Part shown: positions 15,363 through 23,190 of the stretch, in pieces
How positions within the stretch are numbered: position 1 is the first letter of the stretch
Layout of the letters: each line of letters starts with the position of its first letter
Assembly (NCBI GenBank): GCA_964442515.1
Contig: CAYUAC010000004.1
Location: forward strand, 1-37,785
Direction of reading: 5' to 3'
Source: TCS-49 sp964442515
GTDB taxonomy: Bacteria > Campylobacterota > Campylobacteria > Campylobacterales > Sulfurovaceae
Length of the DNA: 37,785 nucleotides
Translations under genes and position numbers: made by a program
Notes under the pieces: generated by a model
Databases searched by the model: none
What the model saw: only the letters and a program-made list of their open reading frames with translations
Told to the model about the DNA's origin: nothing

Positions 15363-15389
15363 ATATCGGCACAACGGCTCTGTTATTTA
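15363..15389 (-). promoter_or_regulatory. Sigma-28 (FliA) promoter ahead of fliS
   Basis: Minus strand: TAAA (15386-15389), 15-base spacer, GCCGATAT (15363-15370). The FliA consensus is TAAA-N15-GCCGATAA, so 11 of 12 positions match with exact spacing. The -35 part overlaps the fliD stop codon. The leader to fliS would be about 35 bases. Confidence 0.7.
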
Positions 15390-15394
15390 GAGCC
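15376..15394 (-). repeat. Hairpin at the fliD stop codon
   Basis: GGCTCT and AGAGCC (6-bp stem) enclose a 7-base loop containing the fliD stop TAA. No T-run follows, so it is not a classic terminator. It may stabilise the 3' end or reduce read-through into fliS. Confidence 0.5.
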
Positions 15395-16762
15395 TTGATC
15401 GATTTGTTGCTGCAATGCCTGAAAAGAATTTTGCATATTTGAAATCTGGTTGTCATACAGCGCAAAACGTGAAGCCATCGTCTCATAGCGCTGATCAAGG
15501 CGTTCCACGGCTTTCTCACGCTCTTTGGTCAACGATTTTTCCTCACTTTCCAACTGTTCGCCGTAATATTTCAAGCTGCCGTTTGAAAAGTTGGTATATT
15601 CATCGGCCATATTGTCAAACTGTTTGAATACGCCGTCAACGAGCCTTTCTTCACCGTGTATCTCTTCATAGCTGCCTACAAAAAACTGTTTCATATCCGC
15701 AACATCTTTTTCACGGATGGCGTTATCAAACTCTTCCCCGTCAAAGCTGACTTTGCCCTCTTTGTCCAGATCCAAACCATACTCCTGCAATGATTCTCTG
15801 TCACCGCTGGTATATGTAAAGATTGAAGAAAGATCGTTTTTTAATCTGTTAATGGTGCTTTCGCCCTGAAACGGCCCCGATTCTCCGCTGTCTGGATCAT
15901 ATCTTGTCAATTCGTCCAGCTGCCCCGAAAGAGAATTGTATGTTTCTACAAAACCTTCCATCTTTTCTTTTAAGCCGCTGTTGTCCTGTTCGATACTGAT
16001 ATTGGTTTTCTCTCCGGCTTCGTCTTCTTTGACTAACGTCAAATTAACGCCCGTTATCAAATCATCGACCTGATTGCTCCCCCGCGTAATACCGACGCCG
16101 TTATATTTAAACTCCGCATCCTGTGCTGTCTGGATATTGGTAAAGCCGGTATTCATTTTACCGCCTGTGTCGTTTAAAGTGATAGCGTTGTCAACGCCCG
16201 TTTCATCGCCTTTGATAACAAGCTTATAGGGATTGTCTCCGCCGGTATTGAGTACCGATGCTGTTACGTCTTCGCCGGCGATCTCGTTGATTTTACCTTT
16301 GAGTTCATCAAGCGTTGTAGTTCCGTCCACATCTATATCATACGTTTTTGACCCTACAGACAGTTCCAGCGTCGTCTCCCCGCTGGCAACGCCGCTGGTT
16401 GTCTGGCTGTAACTGTTATCGGTTTGGTAAACATCTTTTTGGGCAAGCTGCTGAACTTCAATATCCATATCCTGGATATCAACACCGGCATTGACATCAG
16501 CTTGCACGGAATCACCGGATACCTTGACATCACGCTGGGCAAACAAGACAGAATCCGACAGGCTCGCTGCGGAATCTTTAAATGCTGCTATTTCCGATTT
16601 CAGCGTGGCAAGAGAGGATTGTTTTTCATTGATGTCAACGATATCTCTTTCAATCGGTTTGACACTGTTTTGCATATCTCTTTCTTTTAGCTGATCGATA
16701 ACATCATAACTTAGCGTACCGTTACTGCCGATACCAAGAGAACTGAGTGCCCCATTTGCCAT
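15383..16762 (-). CDS. fliD: Flagellar filament capping protein FliD (HAP2)
   Basis: Forms the cap that folds flagellin at the filament tip. The 459 residues have the FliD N-terminus (LGIGSNGTLSYDVIDQLKERD and a coiled coil with SLATLKSEIAAFKDS), a variable middle domain (about 120-260) and the C-terminal coiled coil (EKSLTKEREKAVERLDQRYETMASRFALYDNQI). Apart from the ends the sequence is acidic and Asn/Gly/Thr-rich, as expected for an exposed cap. The ATG has AAGGAT 7 bases ahead and lies 3 bp behind flaG. Confidence 0.95.
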   Translation of the reverse strand: MANGALSSLGIGSNGTLSYDVIDQLKERDMQNSVKPIERDIVDINEKQSSLATLKSEIAAFKDSAASLSDSVLFAQRDVKVSGDSVQADVNAGVDIQDMDIEVQQLAQKDVYQTDNSYSQTTSGVASGETTLELSVGSKTYDIDVDGTTTLDELKGKINEIAGEDVTASVLNTGGDNPYKLVIKGDETGVDNAITLNDTGGKMNTGFTNIQTAQDAEFKYNGVGITRGSNQVDDLITGVNLTLVKEDEAGEKTNISIEQDNSGLKEKMEGFVETYNSLSGQLDELTRYDPDSGESGPFQGESTINRLKNDLSSIFTYTSGDRESLQEYGLDLDKEGKVSFDGEEFDNAIREKDVADMKQFFVGSYEEIHGEERLVDGVFKQFDNMADEYTNFSNGSLKYYGEQLESEEKSLTKEREKAVERLDQRYETMASRFALYDNQISNMQNSFQALQQQIDQGSK

Positions 16763-16765
16763 AAT

Positions 16766-17173
16766 CTATCCTTTTTTATCAAAAATCATACCGACAAGTT
16801 CTTTCATTTTCGCAGAAAGCTGCATCGCTTCCTCGGTCGGAAACTTACGGATAACTTCTTCGGTGTTCGCATCTATCACGCTTACGTAATACGTATCGCT
16901 TTTGTCATGAAAACCAAACTTCAAAGAGGTATCAAGGGGATCGAGATTTTGATTCATCTCATCCACAAGCTCTTTGAGTTTTGATTTTTTGACATCATCT
17001 TGCATCTGCTCCATCTGTGTGGCTTCCGTGTTCTTTAACTGCGCGGCTTTTTTGTTTTCCTGTCCCACTTTATCGCTTATATTCGTGCTTTGGGCGTTTT
17101 TTGCGCCGGCTTGATCGTCAACATTGAGATTTTGCACTCCCTGCTGCTGCGTGCCTAACTGTGAAATATTCAT
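16766..17173 (-). CDS. flaG: Flagellar protein FlaG
   Basis: Small cytoplasmic/secreted protein that influences filament length in several bacteria. The 135 residues have a Gln/Asn-rich N-terminal half and the FlaG domain at the C-terminus: LKFGFHDKSDTYYVSVIDANTEEVIRKFP, then an amphipathic helix. The ATG at 17173 is chosen because AAGGAG sits 6 bases ahead; a reading frame upstream of it (11 more codons) has no such site. First gene of the flaG-fliD-fliS run, with a FliA-type promoter upstream. Confidence 0.93.
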   Translation of the reverse strand: MNISQLGTQQQGVQNLNVDDQAGAKNAQSTNISDKVGQENKKAAQLKNTEATQMEQMQDDVKKSKLKELVDEMNQNLDPLDTSLKFGFHDKSDTYYVSVIDANTEEVIRKFPTEEAMQLSAKMKELVGMIFDKKG

Positions 17174-17223
17174 TTGAAACTCCTTTTTCAAATCTATTAA
17201 GTACAAACTGATACCTAATCACA

Positions 17224-17250
17224 GTATCGGACAAAAGAAAAATTTGTTAA
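17224..17250 (-). promoter_or_regulatory. Putative sigma-28 (FliA) promoter ahead of flaG
   Basis: Minus strand: TTAA (17247-17250), 15-base spacer, TCCGATAC (17224-17231), against TAAA-N15-GCCGATAA. The leader to flaG would be about 45 bases. Weaker than the fliS site but in the right place. Confidence 0.5.
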
Positions 17251-17285
17251 ATAAAATCTGAATATTGGAGTTAAGCGCTACGAAA

Positions 17286-17306
17286 GGGAACACTTTTGGT
17301 GCCCCC
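17286..17306 (-). terminator. Hairpin terminator behind serA
   Basis: On the minus strand GGGGGCAC and GTGTTCCC pair over 8 bp (two G-U pairs) around the loop CAAAA, followed by TTT. It lies 11 bases behind the serA stop and separates the serA operon from flaG. The T-run is short, so termination may be partial. Confidence 0.6.
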
Positions 17307-17316
17307 TGTATGCTAC

Positions 17317-18897
17317 CTAAATAAAGACGGTGGAAACTTCAATTGCCGCTTTTAAAGCTTTGAGTTCCTCAAGGGTTTCCCTCTCAATTCCTTCATCGAT
17401 AATAATCACGGCAAGGGCTTCTTTCTCGCTTCTGCCGAGCCTGAAATCGGCGATATTGATATCATGCTTTGCCAGAATCTTTCCCACGTCTCCGATAACG
17501 CCGGGTTCGTCACTGTTTTTAAGCAGTATCATCCGCCCTTTTGGTTCGATATCAAGATCGTATTCATTGATCTTGATGATGCGGGGTTTGTCACCGTCAA
17601 AGATCGTCCCGGCGACACTGAACACTTTTTCGCTGGTGGTCAGTTCCACGCAAACCCTGTTAAGGTACCCGTAACTTTGCGCGGCACTTGAGGTTTCAAT
17701 CTCCACGCCCCTGTCTGCGGCAACGTGCAAAGCGTTGACGTAGTTGATCTTATCGCCCAAAGACTCTTTGAGCGCTCCGACGACACTGAACGTGGTAAGA
17801 GAATCCATGTACCGCTCAATCGATCCGTCCACCGTGATCTTGATTTTTTTCACAGCGCTTTTTGTGGCCTGGGCGGCAAAAAAAGAGATTTTTTGCGCCA
17901 GATCGAGATACTGTTTCCCCTCGCTGCTGATCTCATCTTCTTTGATAGGCAGATTCATCGCGTTGGCATACGTGATTCCCTTGGCCGCTTCAATAGCCTG
18001 TGTTGCCGCCTGTACCCCGATACGCTGCTGCGATTCCAGGGTATTGGCACCAAGATGGGGCGTAACAGTAACATTGTCAAGATCAAGCAGGGGATGATCG
18101 GTCGCGGGTTCTTTGTCAAACACGTCGATTCCGGCAAACCGCACCTTGTTCGTTTGCAGCGCGGCGACCAGATCGGCCTCGTTATAAAGCCCGCCTCTGG
18201 CACAGTTGATAAGTATAACGCCCTCTTTCATCCGCGCTATCTCATCTTTGGTGATCATATCGATGGTTTCAACCGTTTTTGGCGTATGGATCGTAATGAT
18301 ATCACACTCTAAAATAGCGTTGAAATCGGTGGTGTATTTCACACCCGCGTCGGTTGCTTTTTTCGAATCGATGTAGGGATCATAAGTGATAACGTCCATT
18401 TCAAACGCTTTAGCCCGCTTGCCCACACGGCTTCCGATATTGCCAAAGCCGATAATACCGAGCTTTTTGTTTTTCAGTTCAATGCCGTACCAATCCTGCC
18501 GCCTCCAGATACGCTGCTGTTTTAAATGGTTGTGCGCGTAGGGAAAGGAACGTACGCAGCTTAACATATGAGTCATGGTCAGTTCGACCGCGGCAATCGT
18601 GTTGGCCGTGGGAACGTTCATAACGATAATTCCCTCTTTGGAACAGCGCTCGATATCAACGTTGTCAACCCCGACTCCTGCCCGCACAAGGGCTTTGAGG
18701 TTTTTTGCCGCGGTGATGAACTTCTCATCCACATCGGTAGAACTTCGCGTAACGGCCACATCGGCATCGGCGATAACGTCTAACAGCGCAGTTTTGTCAA
18801 CGTCGGTGGCATTGACAAAATCGATATCTCTATCATGTTCCAGCATATTCAGCCCGTCGGTATGTATATGATCGCAAACTACAACTTTAAATGCCAT
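17317..18897 (-). CDS. serA: D-3-phosphoglycerate dehydrogenase
   Basis: First step of serine synthesis: 3-phosphoglycerate to 3-phosphohydroxypyruvate with NAD+. The 526 residues are the long type. Seen are the NAD site GIIGFGNIGSRVG (Rossmann), catalytic Arg in NCARGG, Glu in DVFDKEP and His in TPHLGA, then an allosteric substrate-binding-type domain (about 315-450) and a C-terminal ACT domain (LLKNSDEPGVIGDVGKILAKH), which suggests feedback control by serine. Last gene of the pheS...serA run; a hairpin terminator follows. It starts directly behind the stop of the small membrane protein. Confidence 0.97.
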   Translation of the reverse strand: MAFKVVVCDHIHTDGLNMLEHDRDIDFVNATDVDKTALLDVIADADVAVTRSSTDVDEKFITAAKNLKALVRAGVGVDNVDIERCSKEGIIVMNVPTANTIAAVELTMTHMLSCVRSFPYAHNHLKQQRIWRRQDWYGIELKNKKLGIIGFGNIGSRVGKRAKAFEMDVITYDPYIDSKKATDAGVKYTTDFNAILECDIITIHTPKTVETIDMITKDEIARMKEGVILINCARGGLYNEADLVAALQTNKVRFAGIDVFDKEPATDHPLLDLDNVTVTPHLGANTLESQQRIGVQAATQAIEAAKGITYANAMNLPIKEDEISSEGKQYLDLAQKISFFAAQATKSAVKKIKITVDGSIERYMDSLTTFSVVGALKESLGDKINYVNALHVAADRGVEIETSSAAQSYGYLNRVCVELTTSEKVFSVAGTIFDGDKPRIIKINEYDLDIEPKGRMILLKNSDEPGVIGDVGKILAKHDINIADFRLGRSEKEALAVIIIDEGIERETLEELKALKAAIEVSTVFI

Positions 18898-19377
18898 TTA
18901 ATAGTCCTTTTCGTAAAAAATATCAAAATTATAATCTATCTCGTAATAATCCAAACTTTTTTTGAGTGTATCGAGTTTTGCATTGTCCAGGTTCATGACA
19001 TTTGCAATGAGGTTTTTTTCCTGCTTGAGAATGGAATACTCCACCTTGTTTTGCGCAAAAATCTGTTCTATGCAAAAGTACTGGTATCTGTCAATATTTT
19101 TTGCCAGCAGACGGTGAATCTTTTTGGGTTCTGGCAGATCGCTTAGGGCAAACTGCATATTCAACTCTTCGACGGGGTACTGATTATGCGTTACTCCCGT
19201 CTGGCTCAATCCCTCAAGCCAGCCGAAATCCTGTTCACCGGGTTCTGCCTGGCTTTGCACGACGCTTTGATAATTTGAAGCGACGGTGGGATTGCTGACA
19301 TTTTGATACAGAAGGTACAGCGCCGCCACGACCCCGATCAGCAATACACTGCCAAAGCCGTAGTAAACGCTTTTCAT
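18898..19377 (-). CDS. Membrane-anchored periplasmic protein between rpsA and serA, function unknown
   Basis: No named family. The 159 residues begin with one membrane helix (about 5-25) with a short positive start (MKSVYYG), so the rest probably faces the periplasm. The body is acidic and helical at the C-terminus (KQEKNLIANVMNLDNAKLDTLKKSLDYYEIDYNF). From memory, an uncharacterised gene sits in the same place between rpsA and serA in C. jejuni and H. pylori, so the position is conserved across the phylum. The ribosome binding site is weak and the gene starts 7 bp behind rpsA, so it may depend on rpsA translation. Confidence 0.8.
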   Translation of the reverse strand: MKSVYYGFGSVLLIGVVAALYLLYQNVSNPTVASNYQSVVQSQAEPGEQDFGWLEGLSQTGVTHNQYPVEELNMQFALSDLPEPKKIHRLLAKNIDRYQYFCIEQIFAQNKVEYSILKQEKNLIANVMNLDNAKLDTLKKSLDYYEIDYNFDIFYEKDY

Positions 19378-19384
19378 AACCTGC

Positions 19385-21028
19385 TTATTTCAGGTGGTCT
19401 TTGAGCACGTCACCGAGAGTGGATGTGGAATCATCCATATTTCGCAGGATCTCTTGTTCTTGCTGCTTATCTTTTTTCTTCACAGAAAGACGCACTCTGT
19501 CTTTTTTGGGATCGATCATGATGATAACAGCTTCGATCTCCTGGCCTTTTTCCAACTCCTGGGTATCGATCGGGCCGAGTTCTTCGTTTCTGATCAAACC
19601 GTCAACCTTATCGTTGAGTTTGACAAAAACGCCAAAGTCGGTGATATCTTTGAGTGTACCCGTGACAATATCGCCCACGTTGTGCTCTTTTTCAAATTCG
19701 GCTGCGGGTGAAGGCAGTAGCGCCTTTGTAGAAAGGCTGATCTTTTCACTGTCTTTATCGATTGAGATGATTTTAACCTCAACCTTGTCGCCTGCTTTGT
19801 ACGCTTCGTTTGCTTTTGTGGCATCCCAGTCGACGTTGTCATTGTGCAACAATCCTTCCACACCCTCACCAAGCTTGATAAAGGCACCAAAATCGGTAGT
19901 ATTGTTCACTTCGCCTTCAACGACGTCTCCGGGCTTGTGCGAAGAGGCAAACTGATCAAAGGGTTTTGGCTTCAGGGTTTTCAGGGAAACACGCAACCGC
20001 TGCTTATCGCTGTCGATTTCAATAACTTCCACGTCAAGTTCGTCGCCAATGCTGATATAATCTTTGGGATCTTTTCTGCCCCGGTCCCACGAAATTTCCG
20101 AAACATGCAAAAAGCCCTCGATATCATTGCCAAGATCGACAAACGCGCCGTAGCTTTCGATATTGCTGACTGTAACCTTGATCGTATCTCCCTCGTCAAT
20201 CTCTTCTTTCACCTCTTCCCAGGGATTGGGAATGGTTGCTTTGATTGAAAGGGACAGATGCTTTTTATCCGGATCGTACGCGATTGCTTTGACTTCGACC
20301 TCATTGCCCACTTCAAAGTGCTTAGCCGCATTGACAGGACCTCTGTGGCTGATTTCACTGTAGTGAACCAACCCGTCTACGCCGCCGATGTCAACGAACA
20401 TACCGTAACTGGTGATCGTTTTCACCACGCCGCTGATAACGTCTTTTTCCATCACCTCTTTGATGACATCTTCACGCTCTTCATCTTTTCTGTCAAGATA
20501 CGCTTTGCGTGAAATCACGATGGAGTTTTTCTCTTTATCCACTTTTACCACGTACGCTTTGACGTCTCTGCCCACAACCTTGGCCGTTTTTCGAAAAGCC
20601 GCCAGCGAGTTAGGCATAAAAAACTCTATCCCGTCGGCTTCGACAACGTATCCGCCTTTGTTTTTGCCGACGATTTTACCCTCAATGAGGTACTCGTTTT
20701 GGTCGTCGTATTCAGCGATAAACTCTTTTGTGCGTACTTTGCTGATCGCTTTTTTGTGTGAAACGAACGTTCTGGATCCGGCTTGACGGGTTTTGACCAC
20801 ATCAATCTTGTCACCCTCTTTATACGTCAGTTCACCGTCTTCATCCTTGATCTCGTCAATATTCATGATCGCCTCAAGCTTCTGGTTGATATCAACCAGT
20901 ACCTGCGTATCCTCAATCTTTGCGATCACACCGTCTAAAATCTGATCTTGAGATCCTTTCAGCGACTCGTCCAGCATCGCCGCGAAATCTTCGTCTGTCA
21001 TCTCAATGTCTTGAAACTCTTTATTCAT
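19385..21028 (-). CDS. rpsA: 30S ribosomal protein S1
   Basis: Binds mRNA and brings it to the 30S subunit. The 547 residues contain six S1 (OB-fold) repeats. The first two are divergent, as in other S1 proteins (ribosome-binding part); the last four are canonical, with cores such as SYGMFVDIGGVDGLVHYSEIS, SYGAFVDLGNDIEGFLHVSE, DFGAFIKLGEGVEGLLH and DFGVFVKLNDKVDGLIR. The ATG follows AAAGGTAGGT. A 43-bp gap to ispH is the largest gap inside this operon. No S1-typical autoregulatory structure can be judged by eye. Confidence 0.97.
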   Translation of the reverse strand: MNKEFQDIEMTDEDFAAMLDESLKGSQDQILDGVIAKIEDTQVLVDINQKLEAIMNIDEIKDEDGELTYKEGDKIDVVKTRQAGSRTFVSHKKAISKVRTKEFIAEYDDQNEYLIEGKIVGKNKGGYVVEADGIEFFMPNSLAAFRKTAKVVGRDVKAYVVKVDKEKNSIVISRKAYLDRKDEEREDVIKEVMEKDVISGVVKTITSYGMFVDIGGVDGLVHYSEISHRGPVNAAKHFEVGNEVEVKAIAYDPDKKHLSLSIKATIPNPWEEVKEEIDEGDTIKVTVSNIESYGAFVDLGNDIEGFLHVSEISWDRGRKDPKDYISIGDELDVEVIEIDSDKQRLRVSLKTLKPKPFDQFASSHKPGDVVEGEVNNTTDFGAFIKLGEGVEGLLHNDNVDWDATKANEAYKAGDKVEVKIISIDKDSEKISLSTKALLPSPAAEFEKEHNVGDIVTGTLKDITDFGVFVKLNDKVDGLIRNEELGPIDTQELEKGQEIEAVIIMIDPKKDRVRLSVKKKDKQQEQEILRNMDDSTSTLGDVLKDHLK

Positions 21029-21071
21029 TACCTACCTTTTATAAACCGATTATGGCAAATTTTATCTAAAA

Positions 21072-21905
21072 CTAGATGTTAATTAACTGAATTTTTTCAA
21101 TGATATTGTCAATTATCCAATCAGGAGTCGATGCTCCCGCGCTGATTCCGCATACCTTTTTCCCCTGAAACCACTCCTGCTGCAAATCTTCAAAACTTTC
21201 CACCAGATAACTGTCTGCGCATTCGTTTTTGGCAATGGAAAGCAGCTGCTTGGTATTGGAGGAGTGTTTGCCTCCGATAACGATCATGATATCCACCTCT
21301 TTGGCCAAATCCCCGGTAGCGTCCTGGTTTTCAAACGTGGCGTTGCAGATGGTATTAAACACCCGGACCTCTTTGTAATGCAGCGTCAGGTATGATACCA
21401 AAGCGACAAAATCGCTTGGTTTTCGCGTCGTTTGTGATACGATAGCCACCTTGGGGGCAAGGGGCAGCTTTTTCAGTTCGGCCAGACAGTTGACGACAAA
21501 AGTGCGTTCATTGCCGTAACTCATAACGCCTTTGATTTCAGGGTGCTTTTTATCCCCGAAAATCACCACGTCATACCCCTGACTGCTCATATCCTCGACG
21601 ATATTTTGAGGTTTTGTCACAAACGGACAGGTCGCGTCGATAAGTTCCACGCCTCGTGCCTGCAGCTCCTTTTTACGTTCTCTTTCGATTCCGTGGGTTC
21701 TGATAACGGCTTTGCTGCCTTTGTGGACGCTTTGGGGATCATCAACGACATCCACGTCAAAATCATCCTTGAGGCGTTTGATCTCGGCTTTATTGTGAAT
21801 AAGCGGACCAAGCGTGATACTGCCGCTGTTTTGCTGGGCGATACCGATAGCTCTTTTGACGCCGAAACAGAAGCCCAGGCTTTTTGCGACTTTTATCTCA
21901 ATCAT
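21072..21905 (-). CDS. ispH: 4-hydroxy-3-methylbut-2-enyl diphosphate reductase
   Basis: Last step of the MEP isoprenoid pathway: HMBPP to IPP and DMAPP, using a [4Fe-4S] cluster. The 277 residues have the three cluster cysteines in standard contexts: GFCFGVKRA (Cys13), DATCPFV (Cys93) and NTICNAT (Cys187), plus RTHGI, GDKKHPE, VSQTT and GGKHSSNT. I chose the ATG giving MIEIKVAKSLGFCFG; the open frame extends 32 codons upstream into aroA but that part is shadow. The ATG overlaps the aroA stop by 8 bp. Confidence 0.97.
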   Translation of the reverse strand: MIEIKVAKSLGFCFGVKRAIGIAQQNSGSITLGPLIHNKAEIKRLKDDFDVDVVDDPQSVHKGSKAVIRTHGIERERKKELQARGVELIDATCPFVTKPQNIVEDMSSQGYDVVIFGDKKHPEIKGVMSYGNERTFVVNCLAELKKLPLAPKVAIVSQTTRKPSDFVALVSYLTLHYKEVRVFNTICNATFENQDATGDLAKEVDIMIVIGGKHSSNTKQLLSIAKNECADSYLVESFEDLQQEWFQGKKVCGISAGASTPDWIIDNIIEKIQLINI

Positions 21906-23190
21906 CGCTGTGTTCAACCTTTGTAATCTGGCTAAGAAGCTTGGCAAAACCTGGAAAAGAGGTATCGATACACCCGGTATCTTGAATCTGCATATCCGCA
22001 AGCAGTCCCGCTACGGCAAAACTCATGGCGACGCGGTGATCGCCGTAACTTTCAATGCGAGCGCTTTGCAGCTTCCCGCCGGTGATGGCATAACCGTCCT
22101 GTTTTTCTTCACACTGTATACCGCAGCGTTGCAGATTGGAAATCACGCTGCTGATACGGTCGCTTTCTTTGACCCGCAGTTCCTGCGCGTTGGCGACACT
22201 GCTTTGGCCTCTGGCAACGGCCATGGCAATAGCCAGAGCGGGCAGTTCGTCTATAAGCCAGGAGATGTTTTCACGCACATCCACAGCCTGCAGCCTGCCC
22301 GCATACGACACGCTGATATCGCCGACTGGTTCGTACCTGTCCTGTTTCAAATCATACGTAATCTCTGCACCCATCTTTTCAAGGACTTTATAACTTTCAA
22401 TACGGGTTTTGTTTAAACTGACGTTTTTGATGAGAGTTTTGCCCCCGGGAACGATTGCGGCGGCCACGGCAAAGAAAAAGCCGCTTGAGGGGTCGGCGGG
22501 GATATCGATATCCAGCGGGTTCAAAGGATTTTTCATCGGCGTTATCTCAATAGTTTCGCCCGTTTGGAGTTTGGCGCCCATGCCTGAAAGCATCCGCTCG
22601 GTATGATCTCGGCTTTGGTGGGGTTCGCTGTAATAACATTTCCCCTCTGCCCGCAGTGCTGCCAAAATCATCGCGCTTTTGACCTGAGCCGAAGCGATTT
22701 CTGAGCGGTAGGTAAAGGGTTTTAGCCCCCCTCCCCTGATACTCAGCGGGGCCAGCGTCCCCTCTTTTCTGCCGTCAATCCTGGCTCCGATGGAGCGAAG
22801 CGGCCGGGCCACGCGCTTCATGGGCCGCTGACGGAGATATTTGTCGCCGGTAAGGACGAAATGACCCTTAACACTGCTGAGCAGGCCGCAAAAAAGCCGG
22901 ATCGCCGTACCGCTATTGCCGCAGTCAAGTACGTCGCCGGCTTCGTAAATATCATCCTGCGGGGTGATGGTTACGTCACTTCCCCGTCTTTGTACTTTTG
23001 CCCCCAGGGCTTCGATGATGGCGAGCGTAGAAAGCGTATCGCCGGCTAAGAGATAGTTTCGTATACGGGAGGGTTTATCGCTTAACAGCGAAAACATCGC
23101 ACTTCTGTGCGAAATGGATTTATCCGCGGCGATACTGTCACAGACAAAATCAAATCCTTCCGCCCCGCCGCTGATAAAAAGCTGTTTCAT
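21898..23190 (-). CDS. aroA: 3-phosphoshikimate 1-carboxyvinyltransferase (EPSP synthase)
   Basis: Sixth step of the shikimate pathway, joining shikimate-3-phosphate and PEP. The 430 residues match the family. Seen are DKSISHRSAMFSLL near the start, the PEP-site motif CGNSGTAIRL, the SAQVKSA loop, DPSSGFFF, LRVKESDRI and YGDHRVAMSFAV. It overlaps pheT by 4 bp (ATGA) and ispH by 8 bp. The second PEP-site motif (usually LxGDxxLxxRPM) reads TGDKYLRQRPM, which is normal. Confidence 0.97.
   Translation of the reverse strand: MKQLFISGGAEGFDFVCDSIAADKSISHRSAMFSLLSDKPSRIRNYLLAGDTLSTLAIIEALGAKVQRRGSDVTITPQDDIYEAGDVLDCGNSGTAIRLFCGLLSSVKGHFVLTGDKYLRQRPMKRVARPLRSIGARIDGRKEGTLAPLSIRGGGLKPFTYRSEIASAQVKSAMILAALRAEGKCYYSEPHQSRDHTERMLSGMGAKLQTGETIEITPMKNPLNPLDIDIPADPSSGFFFAVAAAIVPGGKTLIKNVSLNKTRIESYKVLEKMGAEITYDLKQDRYEPVGDISVSYAGRLQAVDVRENISWLIDELPALAIAMAVARGQSSVANAQELRVKESDRISSVISNLQRCGIQCEEKQDGYAITGGKLQSARIESYGDHRVAMSFAVAGLLADMQIQDTGCIDTSFPGFAKLLSQITKVEHSDD

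Noticed and set aside
17286..17306. Sigma-54-like promoter (GGCAC-N5-GTGTT) ahead of flaG
   Set aside because: The -12 part lacks the essential GC and the bases form a hairpin directly behind serA, so a terminator explains them better; a FliA-type site lies closer to flaG.
17725..18312. 195-codon open frame on the plus strand inside serA
   Set aside because: Antisense to the NAD-binding domain of serA; no recognisable domain.
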